Positions 38,860 to 47,534 of a DNA stretch of 64,000 nucleotides are shown piece after piece (position 1 is the stretch's first letter; every line of letters starts with the position of its first letter). A model generated the notes under the pieces. The model saw only the letters and a list, made by a program, of their open reading frames with translations. It ran no database searches and was not told the DNA's origin. Source of the stretch: Arthrobacter castelli DSM 16402 (GTDB lineage: Bacteria > Actinomycetota > Actinomycetes > Actinomycetales > Micrococcaceae); NCBI RefSeq assembly GCF_000430705.1, contig NZ_AUMN01000014.1:62001-126000 (forward strand), in the 5' to 3' direction. Made by a program: the position numbers and the translations under genes.

Positions 38860-38975
38860 CTCTGGGCTGGTACTCGGGTTTGCGGATTTGGCGCTGGGAA
38901 TTCGTATTCGGTCCAGTTTAGCCAGGACGCGTTCGATGGAGTGAATACCAAAATCTCCTCACGTGTTGCCGCCCG
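38860..38975 (-). pseudogene. IS630-family transposase remnant
   Basis: Minus-strand EILVFTPSNASWLNWTEYEF matches the conserved DDE core of IS630/Tc1-type transposases (FTPTxxSWLNWIEcEF). Nothing before or after it continues the family, so only a scrap remains, adjoining the second DUF222 gene. Confidence 0.65.
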
Positions 38976-39110
38976 ATGCACATAGCCCCCGGTGGTGGCG
39001 AACAGTTGTGCAATATTCGGCACCGGCCGGCCCTGGGCCGAGGGGCCATCCCGATCGTCGCCTGCCGCACCCGCACCGGACCCTTCGTGCCGCGTCGGCC
39101 GCTGCGGAGT

Positions 39111-41189
39111 TCAGAAGGGTGCCGGCCCGTCGGGATCGTTTACCGATTTCCTGTTCGTCGCGTTGCCGGCGGTGTCGTCCTTCCTGGCTTTGGGTATTTG
39201 CCATGGATCCTTCCGGGCCGGCGTACGTCCGGCAGCGGCCATTTTGTTGCCGGCGCCGTGCTGTTCGTTCCCGGCGCTGCGCCGGCCCGGGCCGTGTGCC
39301 ATCTTCTTGCCCGGGCCCGTTCGTGGATTTGCCTGGTGCTTGGCTGTCTCGAGCAGGGTGGCGATATCCGGTGCGGGTCGCATTTCGGGTAGTGGTCCGT
39401 CGGGGGTGTTGGTGTATGTGCGTCCTGCCGGTGAGGTCCAGTCCACCCTCCCGTCACGATGCTGGACATCGGACCACAGTCCCGCGGTCTTGAGCGCGTG
39501 GCCGGGTCTGCACAGTGGTTTGAGATTCGTCAGTTCGGTCTGCCCTGTCGGGTACGGGACAGTATGGTCGAGGTCGCAGTGACGGGCAGCCTTGTTGCAC
39601 CCGTACCCGCGACAGGTGCGATCCCGCAACCGCACCAGCTTCTGCAGGTCCTTGGGCACCGCATAGCTATCCCGCCCATACGATAACGGCGCACCGCTCT
39701 CCGGATGGGTCAGCAACCGCTTGAACGCCGGAGCACCCGCCGCCAGTTGTCGGGCGGTGTCCTCGTCGACGGGACCGTACCCTTCCAGATCGGCCGGCTC
39801 ATCGGATAACCCCATCAAGGTCAGCACCGGCACCACTACCGTGACTTCGGCCTTGATCCCGGCGTAGTTGGGGATGCGACCCGAACCAGGTGGATCACCA
39901 CCGGCAGGCGGATCGACACCGGCGGAACCAGGCACCCCGGGGCCGGCGCCACCGGCCGAACCGGCGGCGGGAGGAGTGTCTCCGGTAGCTCCGGCTACGG
40001 GAGGATCTGCGGCGATTCCCGCCGATCCGGCTACGCCGGGTGCGGCGGGACCGGTCGGGGCACCGGGTGGCGGCCGCGAACCGTAGAAGACATCATTGGT
40101 CGTACCCGACAACGCCGCTGGCGGTAGTCCGGTGCCAGTGCCGGTATGGAGCAGGTCCGCAGCCACATCAGCCCGCAACTGGGCCAGGTTACGTGGTTCG
40201 TCGGGGCACTGCAGCGACCGGGCCAGACTGGTTATCCGGTTGAACGCCGCCACCGCGGCCTCGGCCGGCAGGTACAGGCTTAGCCAGCTCATGCCGTCTT
40301 CGACCGGCTCGAGGACCACCGTCCGATCCGCGGCCGCTTTTTCCTTGCGGCGCTTGATGGTCTCCGGGTGGGAGCGTTCCCGCACCCGACGCGCTTTCGC
40401 CGCCACCAGATGCTTCGCCCGCCCCGGGGCGAACCCCACCATCTCGGTTTCAAACTCCGCATACGCCTCCGGCGGGAGGCTGCCGCATTGATCCGCAATG
40501 ACCTCGGCCTGCTGCGGATGCAACACCCCTTGAGCCAGCGCGTCCAGGGTGACCGGCAAGCCACTGGTGAGTAGATTGCTGTGCCCGATGAGTTGGTCCG
40601 TCGCCCGCTTGGACAGGTCCAGCACAGTGCCGATCTCCGACTCGGCCACCATGACCGCCAATTGGTCAGCATCCGGACCCGCCGGCGGCAGAGGCCCTTC
40701 TTCATCGACCCGGTCGCCGGCGGTGGCACACACCCTTGAGACGGCTTTTGCTTTGAGGGCTTCGGCGGCGGAGGCGAGCTTGCCGGCCTCGTCCAGCAGA
40801 TTCACCGCCTGCCGGTAGTCAAGGGTTTCAGCATCGACATGGTCCAGCCCGTTCACAATCCCCCGGGCCAGCACCGGCTCATCACTGAACCCGGCGGCCC
40901 GACACAGCGCCACGACCACATCCAGCTCAGCCTCCACACTCAGCCGCCCCTCCTCGCCGGCAGCCGCACCAGCACCCGCCTCACCCGTGTCACCGGCGGC
41001 AGCACCGGAGGCAGCAGCGTCAGCGTCAGCAGCCGCAGCGCCATCGTCAAAGGCAGCACCGCCGTAGGCACCGGTCCCGGCAGCACCGCCAGCAGCACCG
41101 GAAGCCGCGCCAGCGCCAGCAGCACCGGAAGCACCAGCACCCGGACCGCCACCGCCGCCGTCGTCGTCACCATCAACTCGAACCGTCAT
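39111..41189 (-). CDS. DUF222 and HNH endonuclease domain protein (13E12 repeat family), second copy
   Basis: About 692 residues from the ATG at 41189. A Gly/Ala-rich acidic tail of about 60 residues precedes DUF222 (about 65-330); a Pro/Gly/Ala linker of about 75 residues leads to the HNH domain (about 510-590) with CRGYGCNKAARHCDLDHTVP and NLKPLCRPGHALKT, the two Cys pairs and DH...N...H metal set. The C-terminus is charged and disordered. The same layout as the gene at 2814 but only loosely alike in sequence, so the two are old paralogues rather than a fresh duplication. It shares that gene's upstream GTTAT repeat element. Confidence 0.87.
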   Translation of the reverse strand: MTVRVDGDDDGGGGGPGAGASGAAGAGAASGAAGGAAGTGAYGGAAFDDGAAAADADAAASGAAAGDTGEAGAGAAAGEEGRLSVEAELDVVVALCRAAGFSDEPVLARGIVNGLDHVDAETLDYRQAVNLLDEAGKLASAAEALKAKAVSRVCATAGDRVDEEGPLPPAGPDADQLAVMVAESEIGTVLDLSKRATDQLIGHSNLLTSGLPVTLDALAQGVLHPQQAEVIADQCGSLPPEAYAEFETEMVGFAPGRAKHLVAAKARRVRERSHPETIKRRKEKAAADRTVVLEPVEDGMSWLSLYLPAEAAVAAFNRITSLARSLQCPDEPRNLAQLRADVAADLLHTGTGTGLPPAALSGTTNDVFYGSRPPPGAPTGPAAPGVAGSAGIAADPPVAGATGDTPPAAGSAGGAGPGVPGSAGVDPPAGGDPPGSGRIPNYAGIKAEVTVVVPVLTLMGLSDEPADLEGYGPVDEDTARQLAAGAPAFKRLLTHPESGAPLSYGRDSYAVPKDLQKLVRLRDRTCRGYGCNKAARHCDLDHTVPYPTGQTELTNLKPLCRPGHALKTAGLWSDVQHRDGRVDWTSPAGRTYTNTPDGPLPEMRPAPDIATLLETAKHQANPRTGPGKKMAHGPGRRSAGNEQHGAGNKMAAAGRTPARKDPWQIPKARKDDTAGNATNRKSVNDPDGPAPF

Positions 41190-41574
41190 AACATCAGTCA
41201 ATCACCGGGGTACGACAATTTTAGAAGAATCAGGCGCCCGTATATAACGGTAAGATAACGAAAACCAGGCTGTGGGTGGCCGGGACGACGTGCGGACACT
41301 CCCCGGGGTCTGTAAAGCCGGTCTCGCGGTTCGCTCGCACCGGCGGGCCGGGTGGTGTGCGTCAATGAATTCGGCGCCGCTTAATCTGATGCCGCGGCCG
41401 GGAGCCGGCTGGTTCGCACCAGACGTCACCGCCTGATGCGAACACTCCAACGTGGAACTGGTATTCACCTGACGAGCACGAGGCAGGTTTGAAGAATTCC
41501 CAGCAGGCGTTCAACGAACGTTAAGAATGCGTGCGTACTTTGACTAGTACCAGCCGCAGACCAGAAGGGATTTG
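41190..41574. other. Intergenic region with the DUF222 promoter
   Basis: Left end: the AT-rich leader of the leftward DUF222 gene, with GTTATC and GTTATA 11 bp apart on the minus strand at 41243-41259. The rest of the stretch shows no gene or clear structure. Confidence 0.5.
41243..41261 (-). promoter_or_regulatory. Direct-repeat element matching that before the first DUF222 gene
   Basis: Minus-strand TTCGTTATCTTACCGTTAT agrees with 2741-2759 at 15 of 19 positions and again spaces GTTAT units by 11 bp. Confidence 0.45.
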
Positions 41575-41811
41575 ATGATGACGACCCGCTCGAATACACA
41601 TGGCACCGGCGAGCTCCAGGATTGGCAGGCACCGCAATGTGGTCAGCCCGTGCGGCTCCGGCATCAACGGCAGGAACCGGTCAGCGGCGTGATCGATATG
41701 CGCACCGATGACGGATCGGTCATCTGGGTGCAATTGAACGACGGCGGCGGCCGCCGGTTGATCCACCGCGACGATGGGTACCAGTTGGAAGCAGCCGCCG
41801 GCAGGGACTGA
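41575..41811 (+). CDS. Small conserved-type hypothetical protein
   Basis: About 78 residues, soluble. AAGGGA lies at a good distance from two adjacent ATG codons (41575 and 41578), which supports translation. The back half, SGVIDMRTDDGSVIWVQLND and GGGRRLIHRDDGYQL, reads like a small beta-barrel and resembles short Arthrobacter hypothetical proteins with a TDDGSxIWV core. The function is unknown. Confidence 0.65.
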   Translation: MMTTRSNTHGTGELQDWQAPQCGQPVRLRHQRQEPVSGVIDMRTDDGSVIWVQLNDGGGRRLIHRDDGYQLEAAAGRD

Positions 41812-41950
41812 CGCTTGGCAGCCGCCGCGGACTGACACCCGGCAGGGACTGACGCCCGGCGACGCCGCGGCGGCGACGATGAAACGTGCGCACTGCTCTC
41901 CGATGCCCCCTGCCGACGCCGAGTCCGAAAGCTCGTCTCATGATATGGAC

Positions 41951-41966
41951 GTTACTGTCCAGTAAC
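41951..41966. promoter_or_regulatory. GTTAC...GTAAC palindrome upstream of the MHS transporter
   Basis: GTTACTGTCCAGTAAC is a 7-2-7 perfect dyad ending 55 bp before the chosen GTG start. It shares its outer arms with the site at 29098-29113 near the SDR and accD genes. Confidence 0.55.
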
Positions 41967-42021
41967 CCGCCCGGCGCTTAGTGTGCCAGATGGACTTATG
42001 AACGAGCAAGGAGTCAGCAAC

Positions 42022-43443
42022 GTGAGCAGCAGCAAGGCGGCCGGATCCACGGCACCCGAAACCGGCGATGAACTCAATGTTCCCCGCGGGCGGATTGTCA
42101 TCGCCAGCCTGGTGGGTACGACCATCGAGTTCTACGATTTCTACATCTACGCGACGGCCGCCATCTCGGTGTTCCCGCTGCTCTTCTTCCCCGCCGGCGA
42201 CAGCGGCGCCGCGCTGCTGTCGTCGCTGGCCACGTTCGGCCTGGCCTTCGTCGCCCGCCCCATCGGATCGATCGTCTTCGGACACTTTGGCGACCGGATA
42301 GGCCGCAAGGCAACGCTGGTCGGGTCGTTGCTCACCATGGGCATTGCCACCTTCCTCATCGGGCTGCTGCCCACCTACGCGCAAATCGGGCTCTTTGCCC
42401 CGGCCATGCTGGCCATACTGCGTTTCTGCCAGGGGCTGGGCCTTGGCGGTGAATGGAGCGGCGCCGCCTTGCTCGCCACCGAGACGGCGAAGAAGGGCAA
42501 GCGCGCCTGGGCCGCCATGTGGCCGCAGCTGGGCGCACCCTTCGGCTTCATCCTGGCGAACGGGTTCTTCCTGCTGATGACGCTGTGGATGGGCTACACC
42601 GGCTCTGCCGCCAACGACCTTGGCCATCCCTTCGTGGTGTGGGGCTGGCGGATCCCGTTCCTGGTTTCGGCCATCATCGTGCTGATCGGCCTGTACGTGC
42701 GGCTGAAGCTGGAAGAAACACCCGTCTTCGCCCGCGCAGTCGCCCAGGGCAAGAAGGTCAAGACACCCATCGTCGAGGTGTTCCGCACGGCGTGGAAGCC
42801 GCTGCTGCTGGGCACGTTCATCATGCTGGCCACCTACAGCCTGTTCTACCTGATGACCACCTGGATCCTCAGCTACGCCATTGGTTCAGTCGAGAACGGC
42901 TTCCTCGGCATCGCCTACCAGGACTTCCTGGTGGTGCAGCTGATCTCCATCCTCTTCTTCGCCGCGTTCATTCCCGTGGCCGGCTGGCTGGCCGACAAGT
43001 ACGGCCGCCGGCGGACCCTGATGGTCGTCACGGTCGGCATCATCATCTTCGGGCTCTGCTTCAACCTGTTCCTGGCCCCCGGGAACATGGGGGTGGGCGA
43101 CGACGCCAATATGGGGCTGATGGTGGCCTTCCTGATCATCGGCATGGCGCTGATGGGACTGACATTCGGGCCAATGAGCGCGATCCTGCCGGAGCTGTTC
43201 GAAACCAACGTGCGCTACACCGGTTCGGCCTTTGCCTACAACATCTCCTCGATTTTCGGCGCCGCGCTGGCCCCCTTCATCGCGGCGTGGCTGGCCAAAG
43301 ACTTCGGCGTCGGCTGGGTGGGGGTCTACCTTGCCGCGATGGCAGTACTGACGCTGGTATCGCTCTACCTGTCCAAGGAAACCAAGAACATGAGCATGGA
43401 CACGTTGCAGGACGAAGCGCACGAGGACACCCCGGCCCGCTGA
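42022..43443 (+). CDS. MFS transporter, metabolite:proton symporter (MHS) family
   Basis: 473 residues, twelve hydrophobic helices. MHS features are clear: TIEFYDFYIYA in helix 1, GHFGDRIGRKATL between helices 2 and 3, LGGEWSGAALLA in helix 4, and LADKYGRRRTLM in the middle. Family members import organic acids such as shikimate, citrate or alpha-ketoglutarate, or osmolytes; the substrate here is open. GTG at 42022 is chosen because AAGGAG (42008-42013) precedes it at eight bases; upstream in-frame GTG and ATG lack a site. Confidence 0.92.
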   Translation: MSSSKAAGSTAPETGDELNVPRGRIVIASLVGTTIEFYDFYIYATAAISVFPLLFFPAGDSGAALLSSLATFGLAFVARPIGSIVFGHFGDRIGRKATLVGSLLTMGIATFLIGLLPTYAQIGLFAPAMLAILRFCQGLGLGGEWSGAALLATETAKKGKRAWAAMWPQLGAPFGFILANGFFLLMTLWMGYTGSAANDLGHPFVVWGWRIPFLVSAIIVLIGLYVRLKLEETPVFARAVAQGKKVKTPIVEVFRTAWKPLLLGTFIMLATYSLFYLMTTWILSYAIGSVENGFLGIAYQDFLVVQLISILFFAAFIPVAGWLADKYGRRRTLMVVTVGIIIFGLCFNLFLAPGNMGVGDDANMGLMVAFLIIGMALMGLTFGPMSAILPELFETNVRYTGSAFAYNISSIFGAALAPFIAAWLAKDFGVGWVGVYLAAMAVLTLVSLYLSKETKNMSMDTLQDEAHEDTPAR

Positions 43444-43450
43444 CCCTCCT

Positions 43451-43483
43451 GCCGCAGGGGTGCCGCAGGGGTGCCGCAGGGTT
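43451..43483. repeat. Three 11-bp tandem repeats after the MHS gene
   Basis: GCCGCAGGGGT occurs twice and once more as GCCGCAGGGTT. It may be slippage debris at the end of the transporter gene. Confidence 0.75.
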
Positions 43484-43596
43484 TCGCGCCCCGAAGATCT
43501 TCCCGTACTGCCCGAAGCCTCATCCGCCGCAATTGGCACCGCACCGAACGGCTACTTACCCGCCGGGCGGCGCTATCATGGAACTGAGGCGGGCCA

Positions 43597-45228
43597 ATGG
43601 ACGATTTCGAAGCGGTACTGACATCCGGCCGGGCAGCCTACGAACGCGGTGATTGGGAGGCTGCCTGCCAGCAGTTCAGCCGTGCCCGCACGCAATCACG
43701 GCTCAGTATTGAAGATCTGGGCCGGCTGAGCAGTTCTGCCTTCTCCTGCGGGCAGGTCCAACAGATGCTGGACAGTTCCGAGGAGCTGTACCACCGGCTG
43801 CTGCGCGACGGCGATACATCGACGGCCGCGATGAAGGCCTTGAGTCTGGCGCTGATGTGGGTTCTCGACGGCGATCCAGTGGTCGGCTCCGGATGGCTCA
43901 ACCGGGCGCGGCGTCTGCTGCAATCCGAACCGGAGTCAGTGGAGCACGGGTTCCTGCTCTATCTGGACGCCGCGTACGCCCTGACGCTTTATGACACCGG
44001 GCCGGCGGTGACGGCGGCGCCGGAGCTCAACCGGATGGGCCAGCGGCTGCAGAGCCCGGCCCTGACCTGCCTGTCGCTGGTGTTGTCCGGGCTGGTCGAT
44101 GTCCGCGATGGCCGCTGCGCCGAAGGATTCGCGCAGCTGGACGAAGCTATGCTGCCGGTGCTGGCTGGCCAAGTCGCTGCCGAATGGGCCGGCGATATCT
44201 ACTGCACGGTGATCCACGTCTGCCATCAACTGGCGGACCTGCGCCGGATGCGGGCATGGACGACGGCGACCGAACGGTGGTGCGAACAGTTCACCAATGG
44301 CGTCACGTACTCGGGCATCTGCCGTGTCCACCGACTGCAACTGCTCAGCTTCGAAGGAGGCTGGGAGGTGCTCGAAGAGGAACTGGTGCGCAGCAGCGCC
44401 GACCTCGAAGACCGCAACCCCTGGGTGGCCGGCGAGGCCTACTACCAGCTCGGCGACATCCGCCGGCTGCGCGGAAACGCCCCCGGCGCGTGGGATGCGT
44501 TCGGCCGCGCCCGCGAGCTGGGTGTGGAGCCGCAACCCGGTGAGGCGCTGCTATACCTCGACACGGGCAGGCCCGACGCCGGCTGGTCGGCCTTGTGCGC
44601 CGCCCTGGATGTTCCGGACCGGCTGGCCCGCGCCCGACTGCTCCGCCCGGCGGTGCACCTGGCACAACTGCAGGGACTGCCGGACGAGGCGGAGCGGCTC
44701 TGCCGGGAACTGGAAGAAACAGCGGCAGCCTTTGCCAGTTCCGGATTCCGGGCCTGGGCCGAGCACGCCAGGGCGGGCCTGCTCACCGCGCAGGCACGGC
44801 CCGGCGAAGCGCTGCCCCTGCTACGATCGGCCGCACGCCTCTACCACGACCTGCGCGGCCGGTACGAGGTGGCGGGTATCTACGAGCTCATGGGGCAGGC
44901 GCACCGCGATCTGGGCCAATTGGAACTCGCCGCCGCCAATTCCGCTGCGGCGCTGCAGATCTACCGCAGTCTCGGCGCCGGCCGGGACATCGAGCGCCTC
45001 TCCCCCACCACGTCTCCAGCGGGCCTGACGCCCCGCGAGGTCGAAGTGCTCGCCCGGGTGGCAGAGGGAGCCAGCAACAAGGATATCGCGGCAGCCTTGT
45101 TCATCAGCCAGAAGACTGTAGGCCGGCATCTGGCCAACATCTTCATCAAACTCGGCGTCACCTCCCGCACCGCGGCTGCCGCCTGGGCGCATGACAGGAA
45201 GCTGGCAGCGAGCCCGCCGGCGAACTGA
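43597..45228 (+). CDS. LuxR-type transcriptional regulator with TPR-like body
   Basis: 543 residues. Residues 1-460 are helical pairs of TPR type (for example RAAYERGDWEAACQQFSRAR), with no P-loop ATPase domain, so it is not a full LAL/MalT regulator. The last 65 residues are a LuxR helix-turn-helix: LTPREVEVLARVAEGASNKD, then FISQKTVGRHLANIFIKLGV. GAGG nine bases before the ATG supports the start. The methyltransferase 135 bp downstream is the natural target or partner; such regulator-methyltransferase pairs recur in actinobacteria. Confidence 0.9.
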   Translation: MDDFEAVLTSGRAAYERGDWEAACQQFSRARTQSRLSIEDLGRLSSSAFSCGQVQQMLDSSEELYHRLLRDGDTSTAAMKALSLALMWVLDGDPVVGSGWLNRARRLLQSEPESVEHGFLLYLDAAYALTLYDTGPAVTAAPELNRMGQRLQSPALTCLSLVLSGLVDVRDGRCAEGFAQLDEAMLPVLAGQVAAEWAGDIYCTVIHVCHQLADLRRMRAWTTATERWCEQFTNGVTYSGICRVHRLQLLSFEGGWEVLEEELVRSSADLEDRNPWVAGEAYYQLGDIRRLRGNAPGAWDAFGRARELGVEPQPGEALLYLDTGRPDAGWSALCAALDVPDRLARARLLRPAVHLAQLQGLPDEAERLCRELEETAAAFASSGFRAWAEHARAGLLTAQARPGEALPLLRSAARLYHDLRGRYEVAGIYELMGQAHRDLGQLELAAANSAAALQIYRSLGAGRDIERLSPTTSPAGLTPREVEVLARVAEGASNKDIAAALFISQKTVGRHLANIFIKLGVTSRTAAAAWAHDRKLAASPPAN

Positions 45229-45362
45229 CATCCGGTCTGCATCATTTGCCCCATACCCCGCCACGCACGTCACAGCATTTTCCCGATGCCGGCGGTTCTA
45301 TGCCCCTTTTACGCTCGAAGTGGGTTGGCAAAGACGCCGCCCGATGGCTAGAGGAGCAGAAG

Positions 45363-46445
45363 ATGACCACCAAGACAGAAGAAGAAACCACCGGCGAAGC
45401 TGTCGAGCAGTTTGCCGGCCGTTGCCTAGGCGTAATGAATAATGCGGCCGCGGCGCTGCTGGCCAGCATCGGACACCAGACCGGCTTGTTTGACACCATG
45501 GCGGTGCTGCCGACGTCGTCCAGCGCCCGGATTGCCTCCGCTGCAGGTCTGAATGAACGCTACGTGCGCGAATGGCTCAACGGCATGACCGTGACCGGTT
45601 TCGTCGAATACAGCCCGGAGACCCGCACCTACTCGTTGCCTGCCGCCCATGCGGCGCTGCTGACCACCGCGGCCGGCCCGGACAATATTGCACAAGTGCT
45701 GCAGTTCGTGGCCATGATGGGCGAAGTGGAGCAGAAAATCGTCGAACGGTTCCGCACCGGCGGAGGGCTCTCCTACAGCGACTACCCGCGCTTCCACCAG
45801 ACCATGGCTGAGGAAAGTGCTGCCACCTTCGACGCCGCCCTGCTGGGCGCTGTGCTGCCGCTCGTCCCGGATCTCCCGGCGAGGCTGGCAACCGGTATCG
45901 ACGTCGCCGACGTCGGCTGTGGCAGCGGCCACGCCATCAATCTGATGGCAGATGCGTATCCGACCAGCACATTCACTGGCTATGACTTCTCCGAAGAAGC
46001 CATAGCCCACGGGCGTTCAGAGGCGGCCCGGATGGGTCTGGCCAATGCGACCTTCGTGCTCCAGGATGTGGCTGATCTGCACGCTCCGGACAGCTTCGAT
46101 CTGGTCACCGCCTTTGATGCCATTCATGACCAGGCTCATCCGGCAACGGTGCTGGCCAACATCGGGCAGGCGCTGCGCCGGGGCGGACAGTTCCTGATGG
46201 TGGATTTCAAGGCATCCAGCAATGTCGAGGAAAATATCGGCCTGCCCTGGGCAGGGTTCCTGTACGCGATGTCCACGTTCCATTGCATGAGTGTCTCGCT
46301 CGGACTGGACGGGGACGGCTTGGGCACCGCCTGGGGTGAGCAAGTCGCACGGCGGATGCTGACCGAAGCAGGACTGAGGGACATCGAAACCAAGAGTATC
46401 GAGTCCGACCCATTCAACAACTACTTCGTCGCCACGAAGAAATAG
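45363..46445 (+). CDS. SAM-dependent methyltransferase with N-terminal winged helix
   Basis: 360 residues from the ATG at 45363, preceded by GAGGAG. The first 110 residues form a winged-helix-like domain (TSSSARIASAAGLNERYVRE and GFVEY); the second half is a class I methyltransferase with the SAM loop VADVGCGSGHAINL near residue 181. The acceptor substrate is unknown; small-molecule O- or C-methyltransferases share this shape. Nine bases separate it from the SemiSWEET-like gene, so they are co-translated or at least co-transcribed. Confidence 0.9.
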   Translation: MTTKTEEETTGEAVEQFAGRCLGVMNNAAAALLASIGHQTGLFDTMAVLPTSSSARIASAAGLNERYVREWLNGMTVTGFVEYSPETRTYSLPAAHAALLTTAAGPDNIAQVLQFVAMMGEVEQKIVERFRTGGGLSYSDYPRFHQTMAEESAATFDAALLGAVLPLVPDLPARLATGIDVADVGCGSGHAINLMADAYPTSTFTGYDFSEEAIAHGRSEAARMGLANATFVLQDVADLHAPDSFDLVTAFDAIHDQAHPATVLANIGQALRRGGQFLMVDFKASSNVEENIGLPWAGFLYAMSTFHCMSVSLGLDGDGLGTAWGEQVARRMLTEAGLRDIETKSIESDPFNNYFVATKK

Positions 46446-46454
46446 GGCAGAACC

Positions 46455-47534
46455 ATGGACCTGGCCATCATCGCCGGAACTATCTCCACCGTGCTGTTCG
46501 CCATCAGCAACATGCCGATGCTGGTCAAGGCGGTGCGGACCCGGGACATGGTCTCCTACAGCTTCGGCAACCTCGCCTTGAGCAATGTCGGCAACGCAGT
46601 GCACTCCGTCTACGTGTACAGCCTGCCGGTCGGACCGATCTGGGCGCTGCACAGCTTCTACGTGGTTGCGGCCGCGTTGATGCTGATCTGGTACCTGCGG
46701 TTCGGCCGGCGCCGGCCAGGGGCGCCCGAGCCGGGGGCGCCCGAGCCGACAGAGCCGAAACACCGAGGCACAGAGCCGGATCATGACGAAGCCACCGCGG
46801 CCAGTGAAGCCGCTGGACGCCGAGGCCCTGGCCTGACCCGCCTGAGCCTGGGTCAGATTGTTACACCTGTTGGGCCGGTTTGTTTAGCCGTGCCGTATTC
46901 AGTCCGCCGTATTCAGCCCGCCGTGAGCAGGTCCCGGGTGATTTCGACGGGTCATCCCGCAGCAGTGCACAAAGATCGCCACCGCAGAGTTGCCGCCGGC
47001 GATGCCGGTTCCTCCGAGCCTGGTTCCGCCGGGCGGTCACGGCATGCAGCGTGCCAGGGCACCCTCGTCCTCCGCCTTGTCCCCGGAGCCGCCGGCCTGT
47101 CCGGCCTGTCCGGTTTCAGGAGCGTCGGGGGTGGCACTGCTGGTGCCGCTTCCGTCCTGGCCGGCCGTTTCGGATCCGGAGTTCTCATCCGCGGAGGAGG
47201 TGCTGCCGGACTCCGGTTCCTCACTCTGCCCGGTGGCTTCGGCGACGTCGGCGGCGATCTTCTTGTCCACCCACTGGTGCAGGAAATCGAAATCGGGGGC
47301 CGCCGGATTGGTCACTTCCGGGGTAATCGGATGGCTGGAGATGCCCTGTTCCCTGACCTTGAACAACAGATCGATCATCGCATCGAGCTCATTGATGCGG
47401 ATGCTGGTCGATACGTTGTTTTCGGCCGCCTGGACCAGGTCGATGAACGAGCTGGCGATCGAGGCGGGGTTGACCGAGTCCGTCACGGCCCGGATCATCC
47501 GCTGCTGACGGCACATCCGGTCGAAGTCATTTGA
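46455..47534 (+). CDS. SemiSWEET/PQ-loop-like membrane protein with run-on C-terminus
   Basis: The first 90 residues are a three-helix PQ-loop/SemiSWEET unit (ISNMPMLVKAVRTRDMVSYS is the signature turn); such proteins dimerise to carry sugars. A natural protein would end near residue 95-110. Instead the frame stays open for 270 more residues of Pro/Arg/Gly-rich, unlikely sequence and runs about 500 bp antisense into the LCP gene. The original stop has probably been lost, or there is a frame error; the C-terminus given is only that of the open frame. Follows the methyltransferase by nine bases. Confidence 0.55.
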   Translation: MDLAIIAGTISTVLFAISNMPMLVKAVRTRDMVSYSFGNLALSNVGNAVHSVYVYSLPVGPIWALHSFYVVAAALMLIWYLRFGRRRPGAPEPGAPEPTEPKHRGTEPDHDEATAASEAAGRRGPGLTRLSLGQIVTPVGPVCLAVPYSVRRIQPAVSRSRVISTGHPAAVHKDRHRRVAAGDAGSSEPGSAGRSRHAACQGTLVLRLVPGAAGLSGLSGFRSVGGGTAGAASVLAGRFGSGVLIRGGGAAGLRFLTLPGGFGDVGGDLLVHPLVQEIEIGGRRIGHFRGNRMAGDALFPDLEQQIDHRIELIDADAGRYVVFGRLDQVDERAGDRGGVDRVRHGPDHPLLTAHPVEVI

